Below, one piece after another: positions 1 to 7,055 of a stretch of 13,192 nucleotides of DNA (positions within the stretch are counted from its first letter, which is position 1; the number at the start of each line of letters is the position of its first letter). This DNA is from Sanchytrium tribonematis (Eukaryota > Sanchytriomycota > Sanchytriomycetes > Sanchytriales > Sanchytriaceae), in assembly GCA_018985235.1 (NCBI GenBank), contig JADGIG010000198.1:1-13192 (forward strand). Direction: 5' to 3'. A program made the translations under genes and the position numbers. The notes beneath the pieces were generated by a model, which saw only the letters and a program-made list of their open reading frames with translations, was not told where the DNA came from and did no database searches.

Positions 1-1568
1 TTATTCGACATTTTCAATAACTTTAAGCTAGGAGGTATCGATGGCAACGTAGAAGTCAATCCACAACTTACCATTTCAAGTGACTGGCACGGTGGAAGTT
101 GCGAAATAATGACAATTGGGTTTTTAGTCAAATTTAAATTTACAACGCTGTCCATAAATGAAAACATTTGGTCTAAATTGTTGTAGTCTAATCTGATTGT
201 TGTGATGGTAGAAGATGTAATTTGTGGGTTTGCAAGAGTGTTGTTATTTAAGTCCAACTCCTTGACAATCACATTCGTCGCGGAGAAAATGCTTAATTTA
301 TTGCCACTGAAATCTAAAGTGGCACCGTTACAATTTAAATTAGTCAAAGTAGCAGATCCAAGTGCACCTGCAGCTATTTTAACGCTTAGGCAGCTACTGC
401 TGAGAACAAAGGATTGGATATTCTTATTTTGAATGTTCAAATTAGACATTGAGACTGTATTTGTGATTTTCAATCCAAAATTGTCTGTAGTAGCTGACCA
501 AGAAAAGTCTTTGGTGATCGAATCAACATCTAGTTGTTGCAAATTCAAATTGGTACCATAAATATGTGCAGTAATAAAGCCGTTTATATTCAAAGTACTG
601 ATATTGTTATTGTTCAGATAGATGTCATTGTAACGATTATTGCCGTGTATTGTCAATGTTGTGAAGCTATTATTACTCAAAAATAATCCACTGGCCGCAC
701 CAGCATAGATAAACTCATAGTTATTACCAGGAGGGAGACTTAGGCCACCTGCATTAATGTCAGTATTTGTAATAAAATTGTTTTCGAGTCTCACTATTAC
801 AGCTGAACTAGGGATTGCTGGAATGAGACCTCTGTAGCCCATGTTGTCCATATTTAAAAGAGTAGCTTGAGGAAAACTGATAAGGTTTCTAACTGGATTC
901 CCTTTCAATATAATAGTCAAATAAAGCCCCGTCATAGGTGGGAAATCCGAGCTTTTTATCGTCGTCAATAAGTTATTTGTCAAATCTAAGAACAGCAGGC
1001 TACTTTGACAAGTAAATGATTTTAAAAAGTTGTTTGACAAGATCAAATAATCTTTTTCAGTGAACATGTCTTTAGGGACAGTGAGATTTGTGAAGTGGTT
1101 GAAGGACAAATCAACCGATGAAGACCAACAACTGGAGGCGGGATCCAAGTTCTCGAAATTGTTGTGTGCTAATTTTAATTGGAGTACATTTCCAACAGGA
1201 GGAGGGCCGCAATGAATATACAAAGTCCCATTGAACTGATTGTTTGAAAAGTTAATGTTTGATAAGTAATCTGTTCTTGAAACTGTCAAACTACCTCGCA
1301 ATTGATTATTTGAAAAATCGGCGGTTTGGAAATAGTTTGTCGCGCCTTTAGATATAATCGTTGCAAATGCTGCATCGTTGAAGGTTCCATTCAGCCTTTG
1401 ATTACTCAGATTAATCGCAGAGATCGAGAACTTTCCTGCGCAGGTTATACCAGGAATAAGGCAGCAATCGGTTGGTATGGTTTTTGGGTAATTCATATTT
1501 TGTAAAAGGGTCGTGAGGGCAGTACATTGCTCAGCCATAGTTGAGTAGACCAAATGCAGAAGCAGCAT
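1..1568 (-). CDS. Secreted leucine-rich-repeat protein, 3' part beyond the window
   Basis: The minus-strand frame is open for 522 codons from the ATG at 1568 to the window edge, so the C-terminus is missing. A short hydrophobic leader (MLLLHLVYSTMA) is followed by a cysteine cap with Cys15, Cys35, Cys36 and Cys43, resembling the N-terminal cap of plant-type extracellular LRR proteins. Then come many degenerate leucine-rich repeats, with signatures such as INLSNQRLNG, DFSNNQLRG, NFSNNQFNG, LDLTNNLLTT, FLSNNSFT and YLNNNNIS, and a late repeat LKLLKMSN at the edge. This architecture suits a cell-surface or secreted recognition or adhesion protein; the ligand is unknown. No ATG lies between the start and the neighbouring gene 212 bp upstream, although the frame stays open and hydrophobic for about 50 codons upstream. 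The true leader could therefore be longer or split. A downstream membrane anchor or kinase domain cannot be assessed. Confidence 0.8.
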   Translation of the reverse strand, partial: MLLLHLVYSTMAEQCTALTTLLQNMNYPKTIPTDCCLIPGITCAGKFSISAINLSNQRLNGTFNDAAFATIISKGATNYFQTADFSNNQLRGSLTVSRTDYLSNINFSNNQFNGTLYIHCGPPPVGNVLQLKLAHNNFENLDPASSCWSSSVDLSFNHFTNLTVPKDMFTEKDYLILSNNFLKSFTCQSSLLFLDLTNNLLTTIKSSDFPPMTGLYLTIILKGNPVRNLISFPQATLLNMDNMGYRGLIPAIPSSAVIVRLENNFITNTDINAGGLSLPPGNNYEFIYAGAASGLFLSNNSFTTLTIHGNNRYNDIYLNNNNISTLNINGFITAHIYGTNLNLQQLDVDSITKDFSWSATTDNFGLKITNTVSMSNLNIQNKNIQSFVLSSSCLSVKIAAGALGSATLTNLNCNGATLDFSGNKLSIFSATNVIVKELDLNNNTLANPQITSSTITTIRLDYNNLDQMFSFMDSVVNLNLTKNPIVIISQLPPCQSLEMVSCGLTSTLPSIPPSLKLLKMSN

Positions 1569-1780
1569 CTCTGACAAATTGAGTGGCTTGTCAATGTTGA
1601 AAAAAACAATCAAGCCCAATATTGTGGTCCAATCAAATTTCGTCCTAGTTGAGTTTTGAAAAGTGAACCCCGTGGAGTAGAAAAATAGATTATAGAGTAT
1701 AAACACGCAGAATATGTAATGTCAAAGTTTACTGACTATAGTTTATAAACAATGCAGAGTATAATTTACTAATAAAACAA

Positions 1781-2119
1781 TTATGTTCCGTAAAGTGGGC
1801 GAGTATATCTTGACTTTCTCGACAATGCGGTTCGTCCTTTTCCAACACCCAGATTTTTTTGTTTTTTGAACATTGGCGCGTTCTTCAGCATATCAGGAAC
1901 AACAACAAGTTTAACACAACTTCCTCGAACGTAAACCCTTTCCATGTGAGATACTTGATTTGATCTTGACGTACATGTCACATCCAGAATTTGCATATTA
2001 AAATTGTCTTCTACTTCGAATAATTTACCTCTTAGTAGCTCTCCATTTTCTAATTCAACAGTAATTACGTGGCCCATGCTTTCATGAAGCAATTTTACTG
2101 GAATTCCAATTTGTGCCAT
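1781..2119 (-). CDS. SMD3: Small nuclear ribonucleoprotein SmD3
   Basis: This 112-residue protein matches the SmD3 core protein of the heptameric Sm ring that assembles on U1, U2, U4 and U5 snRNAs. The Sm1 fold is visible in GIPVKLLHESMGHVITVEL, GELLRGKL and EDNFNMQ. The Sm2 fold is the MERVYVRGSCVKLVVVPD segment, followed by the SmD3 hallmark MLKNAPMFK. The length is near that of yeast SmD3. The C-terminal tail (GKGRTALSRKSRYTRPLYGT) is basic but lacks the RG dipeptide run found in animal SmD3, the usual target of arginine methylation. The coding region has no intron. The start is the only upstream in-frame ATG, preceded 16 nt upstream by a GGG. No AATAAA follows the stop within about 60 nt; AGTAAA and TATAAA variants do. 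Its presence means that a U2-type spliceosome operates in this organism. Confidence 0.97.
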   Translation of the reverse strand: MAQIGIPVKLLHESMGHVITVELENGELLRGKLFEVEDNFNMQILDVTCTSRSNQVSHMERVYVRGSCVKLVVVPDMLKNAPMFKKQKNLGVGKGRTALSRKSRYTRPLYGT

Positions 2120-2176
2120 TACAATTCAACCCTCCTAGTTTTAAGTAAAAAAATGAAATTATAAATTAGAATATGT

Positions 2177-2182
2177 TTTATT
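2177..2182 (-). terminator. AATAAA overlapping the CBM19-EGF stop
   Basis: The stop context GCTTAAATAAAAC places the first A of AATAAA on the last base of the TAA stop. The 3' UTR must be very short, because SmD3 starts 62 bp away on the same strand. Confidence 0.55.
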
Positions 2183-2523
2183 TAAGCAATATGTTTTTCG
2201 CAATTGATGCCATACCAGTCTGGTTCGCATACACATGAACCTGCATCATTTCTCCAAACCCCTAGCTTATTACAGCTTGGGCATAAAAATCCTGTTGAAG
2301 GCAGGCATAATGGCTCATGAAATGTAGTCGACCAGTGGCAGGTCAATCCTTTTGCGCATGGATAAATGGTCCACTTTCCTTTGACACAGACTGCCACACC
2401 TTCACCAAAACATTGAGGCTTGGACGTTGCGGTGGCACATTTACCCTTAATCTGGGGAATGTTGGTTGGACAAATAACTGGAGGGAATAATACTCTTGCT
2501 AATAAGGTGGCTACAAAAATCAT
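2182..2523 (-). CDS. Small secreted CBM19-like plus EGF-like protein
   Basis: The gene encodes 113 residues with a hydrophobic N-terminus (MIFVATLLARVLFPPVIC) that looks like a signal peptide. Residues about 29-73 follow the spacing of the fungal chitin-binding CBM19 module: Cys29, Cys38, Cys46, then GKW at 49-51, Cys56, Cys62 and Cys73, with the typical core 'CVKGKWTIYPCAKGLTC'. Residues 81-108 form an EGF-like motif: C-x2-C, then CVCEPDWYGINC, which satisfies the C-x-C-x5-G-x2-C EGF signature. No catalytic domain is present, so a wall-binding or masking role at the cell surface is plausible but inferred. It is transcribed divergently from the OCH1-like gene and lies 62 bp upstream of SmD3. 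An AATAAA poly(A) signal overlaps the last base of its stop codon. The CBM19 call rests on motif spacing only. Confidence 0.75.
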   Translation of the reverse strand: MIFVATLLARVLFPPVICPTNIPQIKGKCATATSKPQCFGEGVAVCVKGKWTIYPCAKGLTCHWSTTFHEPLCLPSTGFLCPSCNKLGVWRNDAGSCVCEPDWYGINCEKHIA

Positions 2524-2752
2524 CAGTTTTTCGGGTTTTCAAGCCTATTTAAGTTAATACGTCTATTGACGTACCCAATGGCATCTACTATTACGTCCAC
2601 ATCGTAGCAAAATACGGATATTAAAATGTTTATTCTTTCTTGACTGAAAAATCAATCAGCCTATCAAAAATGAAAGCTTAAGCCATTGGCACTTTCTGAT
2701 TGGACTGTTCTTCTTTATTCATCTATGAATCTTTGAACCCCAATTTTTTTCC
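2524..2752. promoter_or_regulatory. Divergent promoter with repeated TACGTC and CCAAT boxes
   Basis: This 229-bp spacer must serve both the CBM19-EGF gene (-) and the OCH1-like gene (+). It contains TACGTC at 2558-2563, its inverted copy GACGTA at 2568-2573 (a palindrome with a TATT spacer) and a third TACGTC at 2592-2597. These ACGT-core sites resemble CRE/bZIP half-sites. CCAATGGC at 2575-2582 recurs as its inverse GCCATTGG at 2682-2689, and another ATTGG is at 2699-2703; these resemble CCAAT/NF-Y sites. Binding is inferred, not shown. Confidence 0.45.
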
Positions 2753-3766
2753 ATGTCTCGAGAATCTCGAAAAATAACCAGAGCGCAATACTTTAGCATA
2801 TTAGGAACCATAATCTTATTCGTTGTACTGGTACTATACTCTTTTAATCGCTCGGCAGACGCACCATCAAAATTCAAAACTACACAATTGAAAGACAATC
2901 TTATGGAGGACGAAATGCCTAACGTTAGACTCGATGATGAGATAGCACCTCAAAAGATTCATCTACCGGATCCAATCGAAGATGATGAATTTCTCATTCC
3001 TCAAACAGTTTTTATGAGTGTCAAAAATTTAAATCCAACTGACGAACATGCATTAAAAGCAATAGCTGCTATGAAAAAATTTCCAGATTATAAATTAGAA
3101 TTATTTGATGACGATAAATGCATTGAAATTGCTTCCAAATACAAACATGTCTTAGATTTGGAAAGCACAGTTAAGAATCTACCTCATGGAGTCATGAAAA
3201 GTGATTTTTGTAGATATATTATGATTTACGATCAAGGTGGAATATATGTTGACAGTGATGTCATGATTATGAAGGATCCCAGAGAATGGATGCAAACAGC
3301 AAATACAGTTGAGAATCCTCAACCAATTCGGATGATAGTTGGTCTTGAAATTGCGTACACCAGCGAGCCCACAAACTGGAAGCTACTGGACTACTATGTA
3401 GGAATGCAGCAATTTGTTCAATGGTCATTTGCAGCAGCACCAAAGCACGAAATATTATGGGATTGTATTTACGAGATTCATAGCAATTTTATTAAAGATC
3501 CTGCCTCATTTCAAGGTGGAAAAGGACAGAAATTTAATATTAATTTAATTCAAAAGACAGGACCTGGTGTTTTTACAAGAGCTGTGCAAAAGTACATGAA
3601 TCGATTTAAAATTGGAAGTGACGCACTGTACAAGACCCCAGTGATCATCAACGATCTTTACATTGGTGGGACGGACTTGTTCAATTGTCTTCCACAATAT
3701 AATGATTGTGTGCCAACAAGAGGTATATGGCACTTATTCTCGGGGCGATGGAAAAAACCGGAATGA
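2753..3766 (+). CDS. GT32 alpha-1,6-mannosyltransferase, OCH1-like
   Basis: This 337-residue type II membrane protein has a short cytosolic tail (SRESRKITR), one transmembrane anchor at about residues 13-30 and an acidic stem to about residue 80. The rest is a GT32 catalytic domain. The domain opens with IPQTVFMSVKN (82-92), equivalent to the IPKxIHQ segment of the family. It contains SDFCRYIMIYDQGGIY (150-165) followed directly by the DxD metal/nucleotide-sugar site DSD at 167-169. Family-typical positions also include the QWSFAAAP segment (223-230), TGPG (269-272) and the C-terminal HLFSGRWK. The likely role is Golgi transfer of mannose from GDP-mannose to N-glycans (Och1 type); related GT32 enzymes such as Hoc1 or MIPC synthase cannot be excluded. 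No AATAAA occurs before the convergent gene begins. The first plus-strand one is at 3829-3834, inside that gene's coding region. Confidence 0.9.
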   Translation: MSRESRKITRAQYFSILGTIILFVVLVLYSFNRSADAPSKFKTTQLKDNLMEDEMPNVRLDDEIAPQKIHLPDPIEDDEFLIPQTVFMSVKNLNPTDEHALKAIAAMKKFPDYKLELFDDDKCIEIASKYKHVLDLESTVKNLPHGVMKSDFCRYIMIYDQGGIYVDSDVMIMKDPREWMQTANTVENPQPIRMIVGLEIAYTSEPTNWKLLDYYVGMQQFVQWSFAAAPKHEILWDCIYEIHSNFIKDPASFQGGKGQKFNINLIQKTGPGVFTRAVQKYMNRFKIGSDALYKTPVIINDLYIGGTDLFNCLPQYNDCVPTRGIWHLFSGRWKKPE

Positions 3767-3774
3767 TTACGGAA

Positions 3775-3784
3775 TTTATTTATT
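3775..3784 (-). terminator. Double AATAAA over the copy A stop
   Basis: The sequence GAATAAATAAATTCC contains the stop codon TAA inside the first AATAAA, with a second copy four bases later. It occupies almost all of the 13-bp gap to the convergent OCH1-like gene. Confidence 0.6.
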
Positions 3785-4667
3785 CACTTTTCGCTGACAC
3801 GTTGATTAGTGTTTCTAGAAGATTATCTAATAAATTTGAACTTGAATTCTTAATTAGTCTGACGGGCTGTGTTTCTTTAGTTGAGACAATATCTGAATAA
3901 GGCTTGTTTTCTTCAAAATCGATTAAAATTTCTTTTTGCGAATCATCTGAAGCAATTGGAATTTCCAGCGCAACGCTCGAATCGCCCACCATATCAACTT
4001 TTCGATGTTTTTCACTCCATTTCCAACGAGGTCCAACAAATTGTTCCTCATTTTGCTCCAAGCTTTTTGCCTCTGAGTCACTGACCACCTTGCATAGAAT
4101 AACTGATCCAATGAGATATAGCAAGCCAGCGCAAATCTTCCAGAAACTTGCAGAAATAGTGTCTGCATTCCATTCAATTGACTCAGGCTTGAGATCTCCT
4201 GAAAACACTCTCCATTCTGTATGGCTTTCTGTTGGTAATGGTGTGGAGAACTCTAATGTGTAGTATTCTGGAGTAACGTCTTCTAGTTCAACATTTTTCT
4301 TTTTAGGACATTGTGAATCTTCCTGAGCGTGGCTGTGAATTCTCGACCTTAAGAAATAGCTTGGCCTAGATACTTTTTGAATGATAGCTCTTGAGCTTCT
4401 GCTTTTTTCAATCTTAATTGTGCTACTTCTCTCATTCCATTGACATATTTCATTGGGGGCATTATTTATGCTATATTGCTTCCACGAACCATTTTGAGAC
4501 TTCTCTCCAATCTGAAGATAATTTTGCTCAACGAAATCAACAAGGTTTTGCTTTCTTCTGGAAGAACTTAGCCATCGCTTTGTCTCTCCAAACACACTCT
4601 CACTAGGAGCCAAGAAAAATGCAACAAATATGCCTGTCAAAATAACTAACTCGCTTACAAATATCAT
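3780..4667 (-). CDS. Single-pass membrane protein of unknown function, tandem copy A
   Basis: I recognise no family. The 295-residue product has an N-terminal signal peptide (MIFVSELVILTGIFVAFFLA). A lumenal or extracellular part of about 155 residues follows, rich in Ser, Arg and Lys (SSSRRK, KSRSSR). A transmembrane helix spans about 176-195 (WKICAGLLYLIGSVILCKVV). The tail is about 100 residues, acidic and polar, and ends in LLDNLLETLINVSAKSE. This predicts a type I topology. The signal-peptide motif IFVAFFLAPSE closely matches IFVAFIAAPTE in the next gene, suggesting tandem duplication with strong divergence of the mature parts. The gene converges on the OCH1-like gene with 13 bp between stops. 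Its stop codon lies inside an AATAAA, with a second AATAAA four bases further on. Confidence 0.7.
   Translation of the reverse strand: MIFVSELVILTGIFVAFFLAPSESVFGETKRWLSSSRRKQNLVDFVEQNYLQIGEKSQNGSWKQYSINNAPNEICQWNERSSTIKIEKSRSSRAIIQKVSRPSYFLRSRIHSHAQEDSQCPKKKNVELEDVTPEYYTLEFSTPLPTESHTEWRVFSGDLKPESIEWNADTISASFWKICAGLLYLIGSVILCKVVSDSEAKSLEQNEEQFVGPRWKWSEKHRKVDMVGDSSVALEIPIASDDSQKEILIDFEENKPYSDIVSTKETQPVRLIKNSSSNLLDNLLETLINVSAKSE
3829..3834 (+). terminator. First plus-strand AATAAA after the OCH1-like gene
   Basis: This hexamer lies 63 nt past the TGA of the OCH1-like gene and inside the coding region of the convergent gene. If used, the two mRNAs overlap antisense by more than 60 nt. Confidence 0.4.
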
Positions 4668-4705
4668 GGCCTTTAATTGAAACTAAAAAAAGTAGAAATT
4701 TGTAT

Positions 4706-4720
4706 TTTATTTTATTTATT
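4706..4720 (-). terminator. Triple AATAAA poly(A) signal of copy B
   Basis: Three overlapping or adjacent AATAAA hexamers read on the minus strand about 40 nt after the TAG stop of the gene starting at 5679. They sit in the 91-bp spacer before the next start codon. This is the most conventional 3' end on this strand. Confidence 0.6.
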
Positions 4721-4758
4721 TTCTTAATTCATTTCATGAGAATCTTTCCTATTAATTT

Positions 4759-5679
4759 CTAATTTCTTATCTGTTTTATTAGTTTGTAAATTGCATAAAC
4801 AAAAGCTTCTGTAGCCATCCCTCCAAAGAGAATTATCACTTGAATGTACAATAATCTTAGTGGGTTCTCATCTAGCCAGACCAGCAATTCTCTAATTTTA
4901 TAGATATAATGTGATATAAGTGGATGATATAGAATCTCTTTGAAGTCACCAATTGCCTCAATTGTTGTATAATATGAAGACAAATTTTTATACACTAAAA
5001 GAGTGTACTGGGAATCCTGCAGGGTAATCTTCTTTGCATTGTCTAGTAATTGGGAGACTATAAGTGATGCAGCATCTGGGCGTTGAATATTCTTTTCAGT
5101 GTCAGAGCTGCATTCAAAAATGATTTTAAAAGCTTCCACCGCTTTGAGTGCCTGTACATGCCAAAAATGGATGTTTTCGCAGAAATCTGTTTCCTTTAAG
5201 CATAATTGAGTATTATAACCACCATTTCCGAAGCCACAAAATGTTAGTCTTGTGACATGGTAGTTATCTTCATCAAATTTACCATAAAGATAAACATCAT
5301 CCTCGATGATTTCCTCGATATCATCTTCTAGCTCCGACTCCTTTGCTGTTGGCTTGTCTAAACATGGACAGTGGCATCGAGATTCGCCATCTTTTAACTT
5401 TAATGGCTCAAAAGTCTCTACAAGGAATGCATTCGAGTAACCCATATTAAATAAGCTTTTGTTTTCTGTAGCCGAGTCATAGTAAGATGTTAAAGGTGAG
5501 CCAGAGTGTGTTGTATTGGTTATTCCCTCGTAAACTTGAAAGACTTTGATTTCAGTCTTTGCAACTTCAGCAAATTTAAATCCAATTGATGCTTTTGTTG
5601 GTAATACATCATCTTCTGTTGGTGCAGCAATAAATGCCACAAATATAGATACGAATAAAAAAATTTCAGTGAAAAACAT
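4759..5679 (-). CDS. Single-pass membrane protein of unknown function, tandem copy B
   Basis: No family is recognised. The 306-residue protein begins with a signal peptide (MFFTEIFLFVSIFVAFIAAP). A long lumenal or extracellular domain carries a CHCPC cluster (Cys102, 104, 106), an acidic stretch at about 115-128 and further cysteines at 148, 160, 167 and 190. One C-terminal transmembrane helix lies at about 275-297 (LRLLYIQVIILFGGMATEAF) with a short basic tail (KLIKQIRN), so most of the protein would be outside the cytosol. Possible N-glycosylation sites (NTT, NKS, NLS) fit with passage through the secretory pathway. The signal-peptide motif IFVAF..AP.E is shared with the downstream gene 91 bp away. 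The stop is TAG, and three overlapping AATAAA signals lie about 40 nt beyond it. Confidence 0.7.
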   Translation of the reverse strand: MFFTEIFLFVSIFVAFIAAPTEDDVLPTKASIGFKFAEVAKTEIKVFQVYEGITNTTHSGSPLTSYYDSATENKSLFNMGYSNAFLVETFEPLKLKDGESRCHCPCLDKPTAKESELEDDIEEIIEDDVYLYGKFDEDNYHVTRLTFCGFGNGGYNTQLCLKETDFCENIHFWHVQALKAVEAFKIIFECSSDTEKNIQRPDAASLIVSQLLDNAKKITLQDSQYTLLVYKNLSSYYTTIEAIGDFKEILYHPLISHYIYKIRELLVWLDENPLRLLYIQVIILFGGMATEAFVYAIYKLIKQIRN

Positions 5680-5871
5680 AATGACCTTAAAAAAATCAAA
5701 AAAATTTCCTTAAATTTAAACTACAAAATTTGTTTTGGAGATAAGCAAAAGGAACCTTTGGGCACCAGCTGAGAATTTTTTTTGAACCTAAGGAGTTTCA
5801 AATAGGTTTGTATAACATTACAAGATCATAAAGAAAACTATCTGTTAAAAATTTGACAAAGAAAAAAGGAA

Positions 5872-5877
5872 TTTATT
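5872..5877 (-). terminator. AATAAA containing the RRB1 stop
   Basis: The last codons ATG GAA TAA ATT place the TAA stop wholly inside an AATAAA hexamer. Confidence 0.55.
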
Positions 5878-7003
5878 CCATATTAAAGGTTTTAAATACA
5901 TGAAATCCACTCAAAGCAGAAGTAATTAAACATCCATAAGTAGGATGCCAATGAACATCTCTAATGCAGTCTTGCCCCTGGTGAACAAACATCAATTGTG
6001 GTGGAACCTCCTTTGTTTCTTCAACAACCTGAACATCAGCCTCTTCCACAGAGCAGTCCCAAACATTGACTTGTTCATCACTGCAGCTGACAAATGTAGT
6101 GGAATCATAAGGATGCCATTCAATTGCATTTATGGGAGATTGGTGCCATTCGTAGTGCGCCAAACTTTCATCTAAACACCTTAAATCATAAATGTCTATA
6201 CTTCCATCATCCATTCCAAATAACATTAAACTGGCAGATTTGTTCCAATCAATTACATTTATGTCACATTCTGCTAATTGTTTGGAGACTCCAGATTGCT
6301 TCAAGCGAGTATCCCAAACATTAAATAGTCCGTTTCCTTGCGCAGTGGCAAAAACTGTGGGTTCATTGGGAGAAGCCTTGATATCCTCTATTGACGAATT
6401 CGTTTTCGCAATTTCATGCTGCAAATATCCAGATTTTGTAAATTGTACATGTTTCAGAACACCATTTGATGCACCTATTAGCCAGTCATTTTGAAGTGAT
6501 TCAAGTCCGAATCCTTCGGAAACATCCATTGAAAATATAGATTTTTTACCTTGTCTAATTTCAAATTGCTTTGCAATAATTCCTAATAAATCATTGCTGT
6601 ATTTTAATCTTAAAATATCACCGCTAATTTTGGAAATATCACATTCAAAAACTGGTTCCCGAAGTGGATCTTCTTCTTCCGTGACTTCAAAAATTTGATT
6701 TAAATCAATATCATAAATATCATTCAATTTGTCTGAACTAGATCCACCAGCCACAATTTGCATGTGCCATGGGAACACTTTCTTGTTGGCATTCGGTTTG
6801 ATGGCAAAAGTCAAACATGGCCATGGTGTATTTAAATCATAAAACACATCATATACATCCATATCAACATCCAATTCCTTTTCTTTTTTATCTGGGAGAT
6901 ACAGTTCTTGCTCGACATCACTTTCTCCAGAGCTGCTATCTTCCATATCGTCATTTGCGATATGTATCTTTGATGGTTGATCATCTTCAGGTGATCGTTT
7001 CAT
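5873..7003 (-). CDS. RRB1: Ribosome-assembly WD40 protein RRB1/GRWD1
   Basis: This 376-residue WD40 protein belongs to the Rrb1/GRWD1 family, the dedicated chaperone of ribosomal protein uL3 (Rpl3) in 60S assembly. After an acidic N-terminus (DDMEDSSSGESDVEQEL) comes the family hallmark NTPWPCLTFAI (58-68). WD-type blades follow, with the motifs FNVWDTRL, IDIYDLR and VNVWDCS. The C-terminus HQGQDCIRDVHWHP...SALSGFHVFKTF matches the family's last blade closely. It is shorter than yeast Rrb1 and human GRWD1, partly because the acidic linkers are reduced. The start is the ATG at 7003; a TTG 12 nt upstream in frame is an unlikely eukaryotic start. The gene lies only 50 bp downstream of the GH5 stop. 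The stop codon is embedded in an AATAAA (5872-5877). Confidence 0.92.
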   Translation of the reverse strand: MKRSPEDDQPSKIHIANDDMEDSSSGESDVEQELYLPDKKEKELDVDMDVYDVFYDLNTPWPCLTFAIKPNANKKVFPWHMQIVAGGSSSDKLNDIYDIDLNQIFEVTEEEDPLREPVFECDISKISGDILRLKYSNDLLGIIAKQFEIRQGKKSIFSMDVSEGFGLESLQNDWLIGASNGVLKHVQFTKSGYLQHEIAKTNSSIEDIKASPNEPTVFATAQGNGLFNVWDTRLKQSGVSKQLAECDINVIDWNKSASLMLFGMDDGSIDIYDLRCLDESLAHYEWHQSPINAIEWHPYDSTTFVSCSDEQVNVWDCSVEEADVQVVEETKEVPPQLMFVHQGQDCIRDVHWHPTYGCLITSALSGFHVFKTFNME

Positions 7004-7019
7004 TGTGCGTTTCAAACAT
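6987..7019 (-). promoter_or_regulatory. Out-of-frame uORF overlapping the RRB1 start
   Basis: An upstream ATG at 7019 opens a 10-codon reading frame (MFETHNETIT) that ends after the main ATG at 7003, in another frame. If the transcript starts upstream of 7019, ribosomes would need leaky scanning to reach RRB1. The 5' end of the mRNA is unknown, so this is a candidate only. Confidence 0.3.
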
Positions 7020-7049
7020 TACCCTAAAAGTACAAAAATAAATTTGCGA

Positions 7050-7055
7050 TTTATT
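7050..7055 (-). terminator. AATAAA overlapping the GH5 stop
   Basis: ACT TAA TAA ATC supplies AATAAA beginning within the stop codon. Only 50 bp separate it from the RRB1 start on the same strand. Confidence 0.55.

Noticed and set aside
28-71. A GTAAGT...CCTCCTAG segment on the minus strand that looks like a 44-nt intron in the LRR gene
   Set aside because: Reading through gives a proper repeat (LPSIPPSLKLLKMSN), while splicing gives an immediate stop. The other introns here are 19 nt.
202-432. A plus-strand frame within the LRR gene
   Set aside because: It is antisense to a continuous LRR coding frame and shows no domain of its own.
3904-4263. A 119-codon plus-strand frame opposite membrane protein copy A
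   Set aside because: Copy A has a signal peptide, a transmembrane helix, a good start and a poly(A) signal. The opposite frame has none of these.
5785-5810. An inverted repeat AACCTA...TAGGTT with a 12-nt loop between copy B and RRB1
   Set aside because: A 6-bp stem in AT-rich spacer DNA is expected by chance, and no regulatory context supports it.
7004-7015. A TTG-initiated extension of RRB1 by four residues
   Set aside because: A TTG start is unlikely in eukaryotes, and an ATG follows directly in frame.
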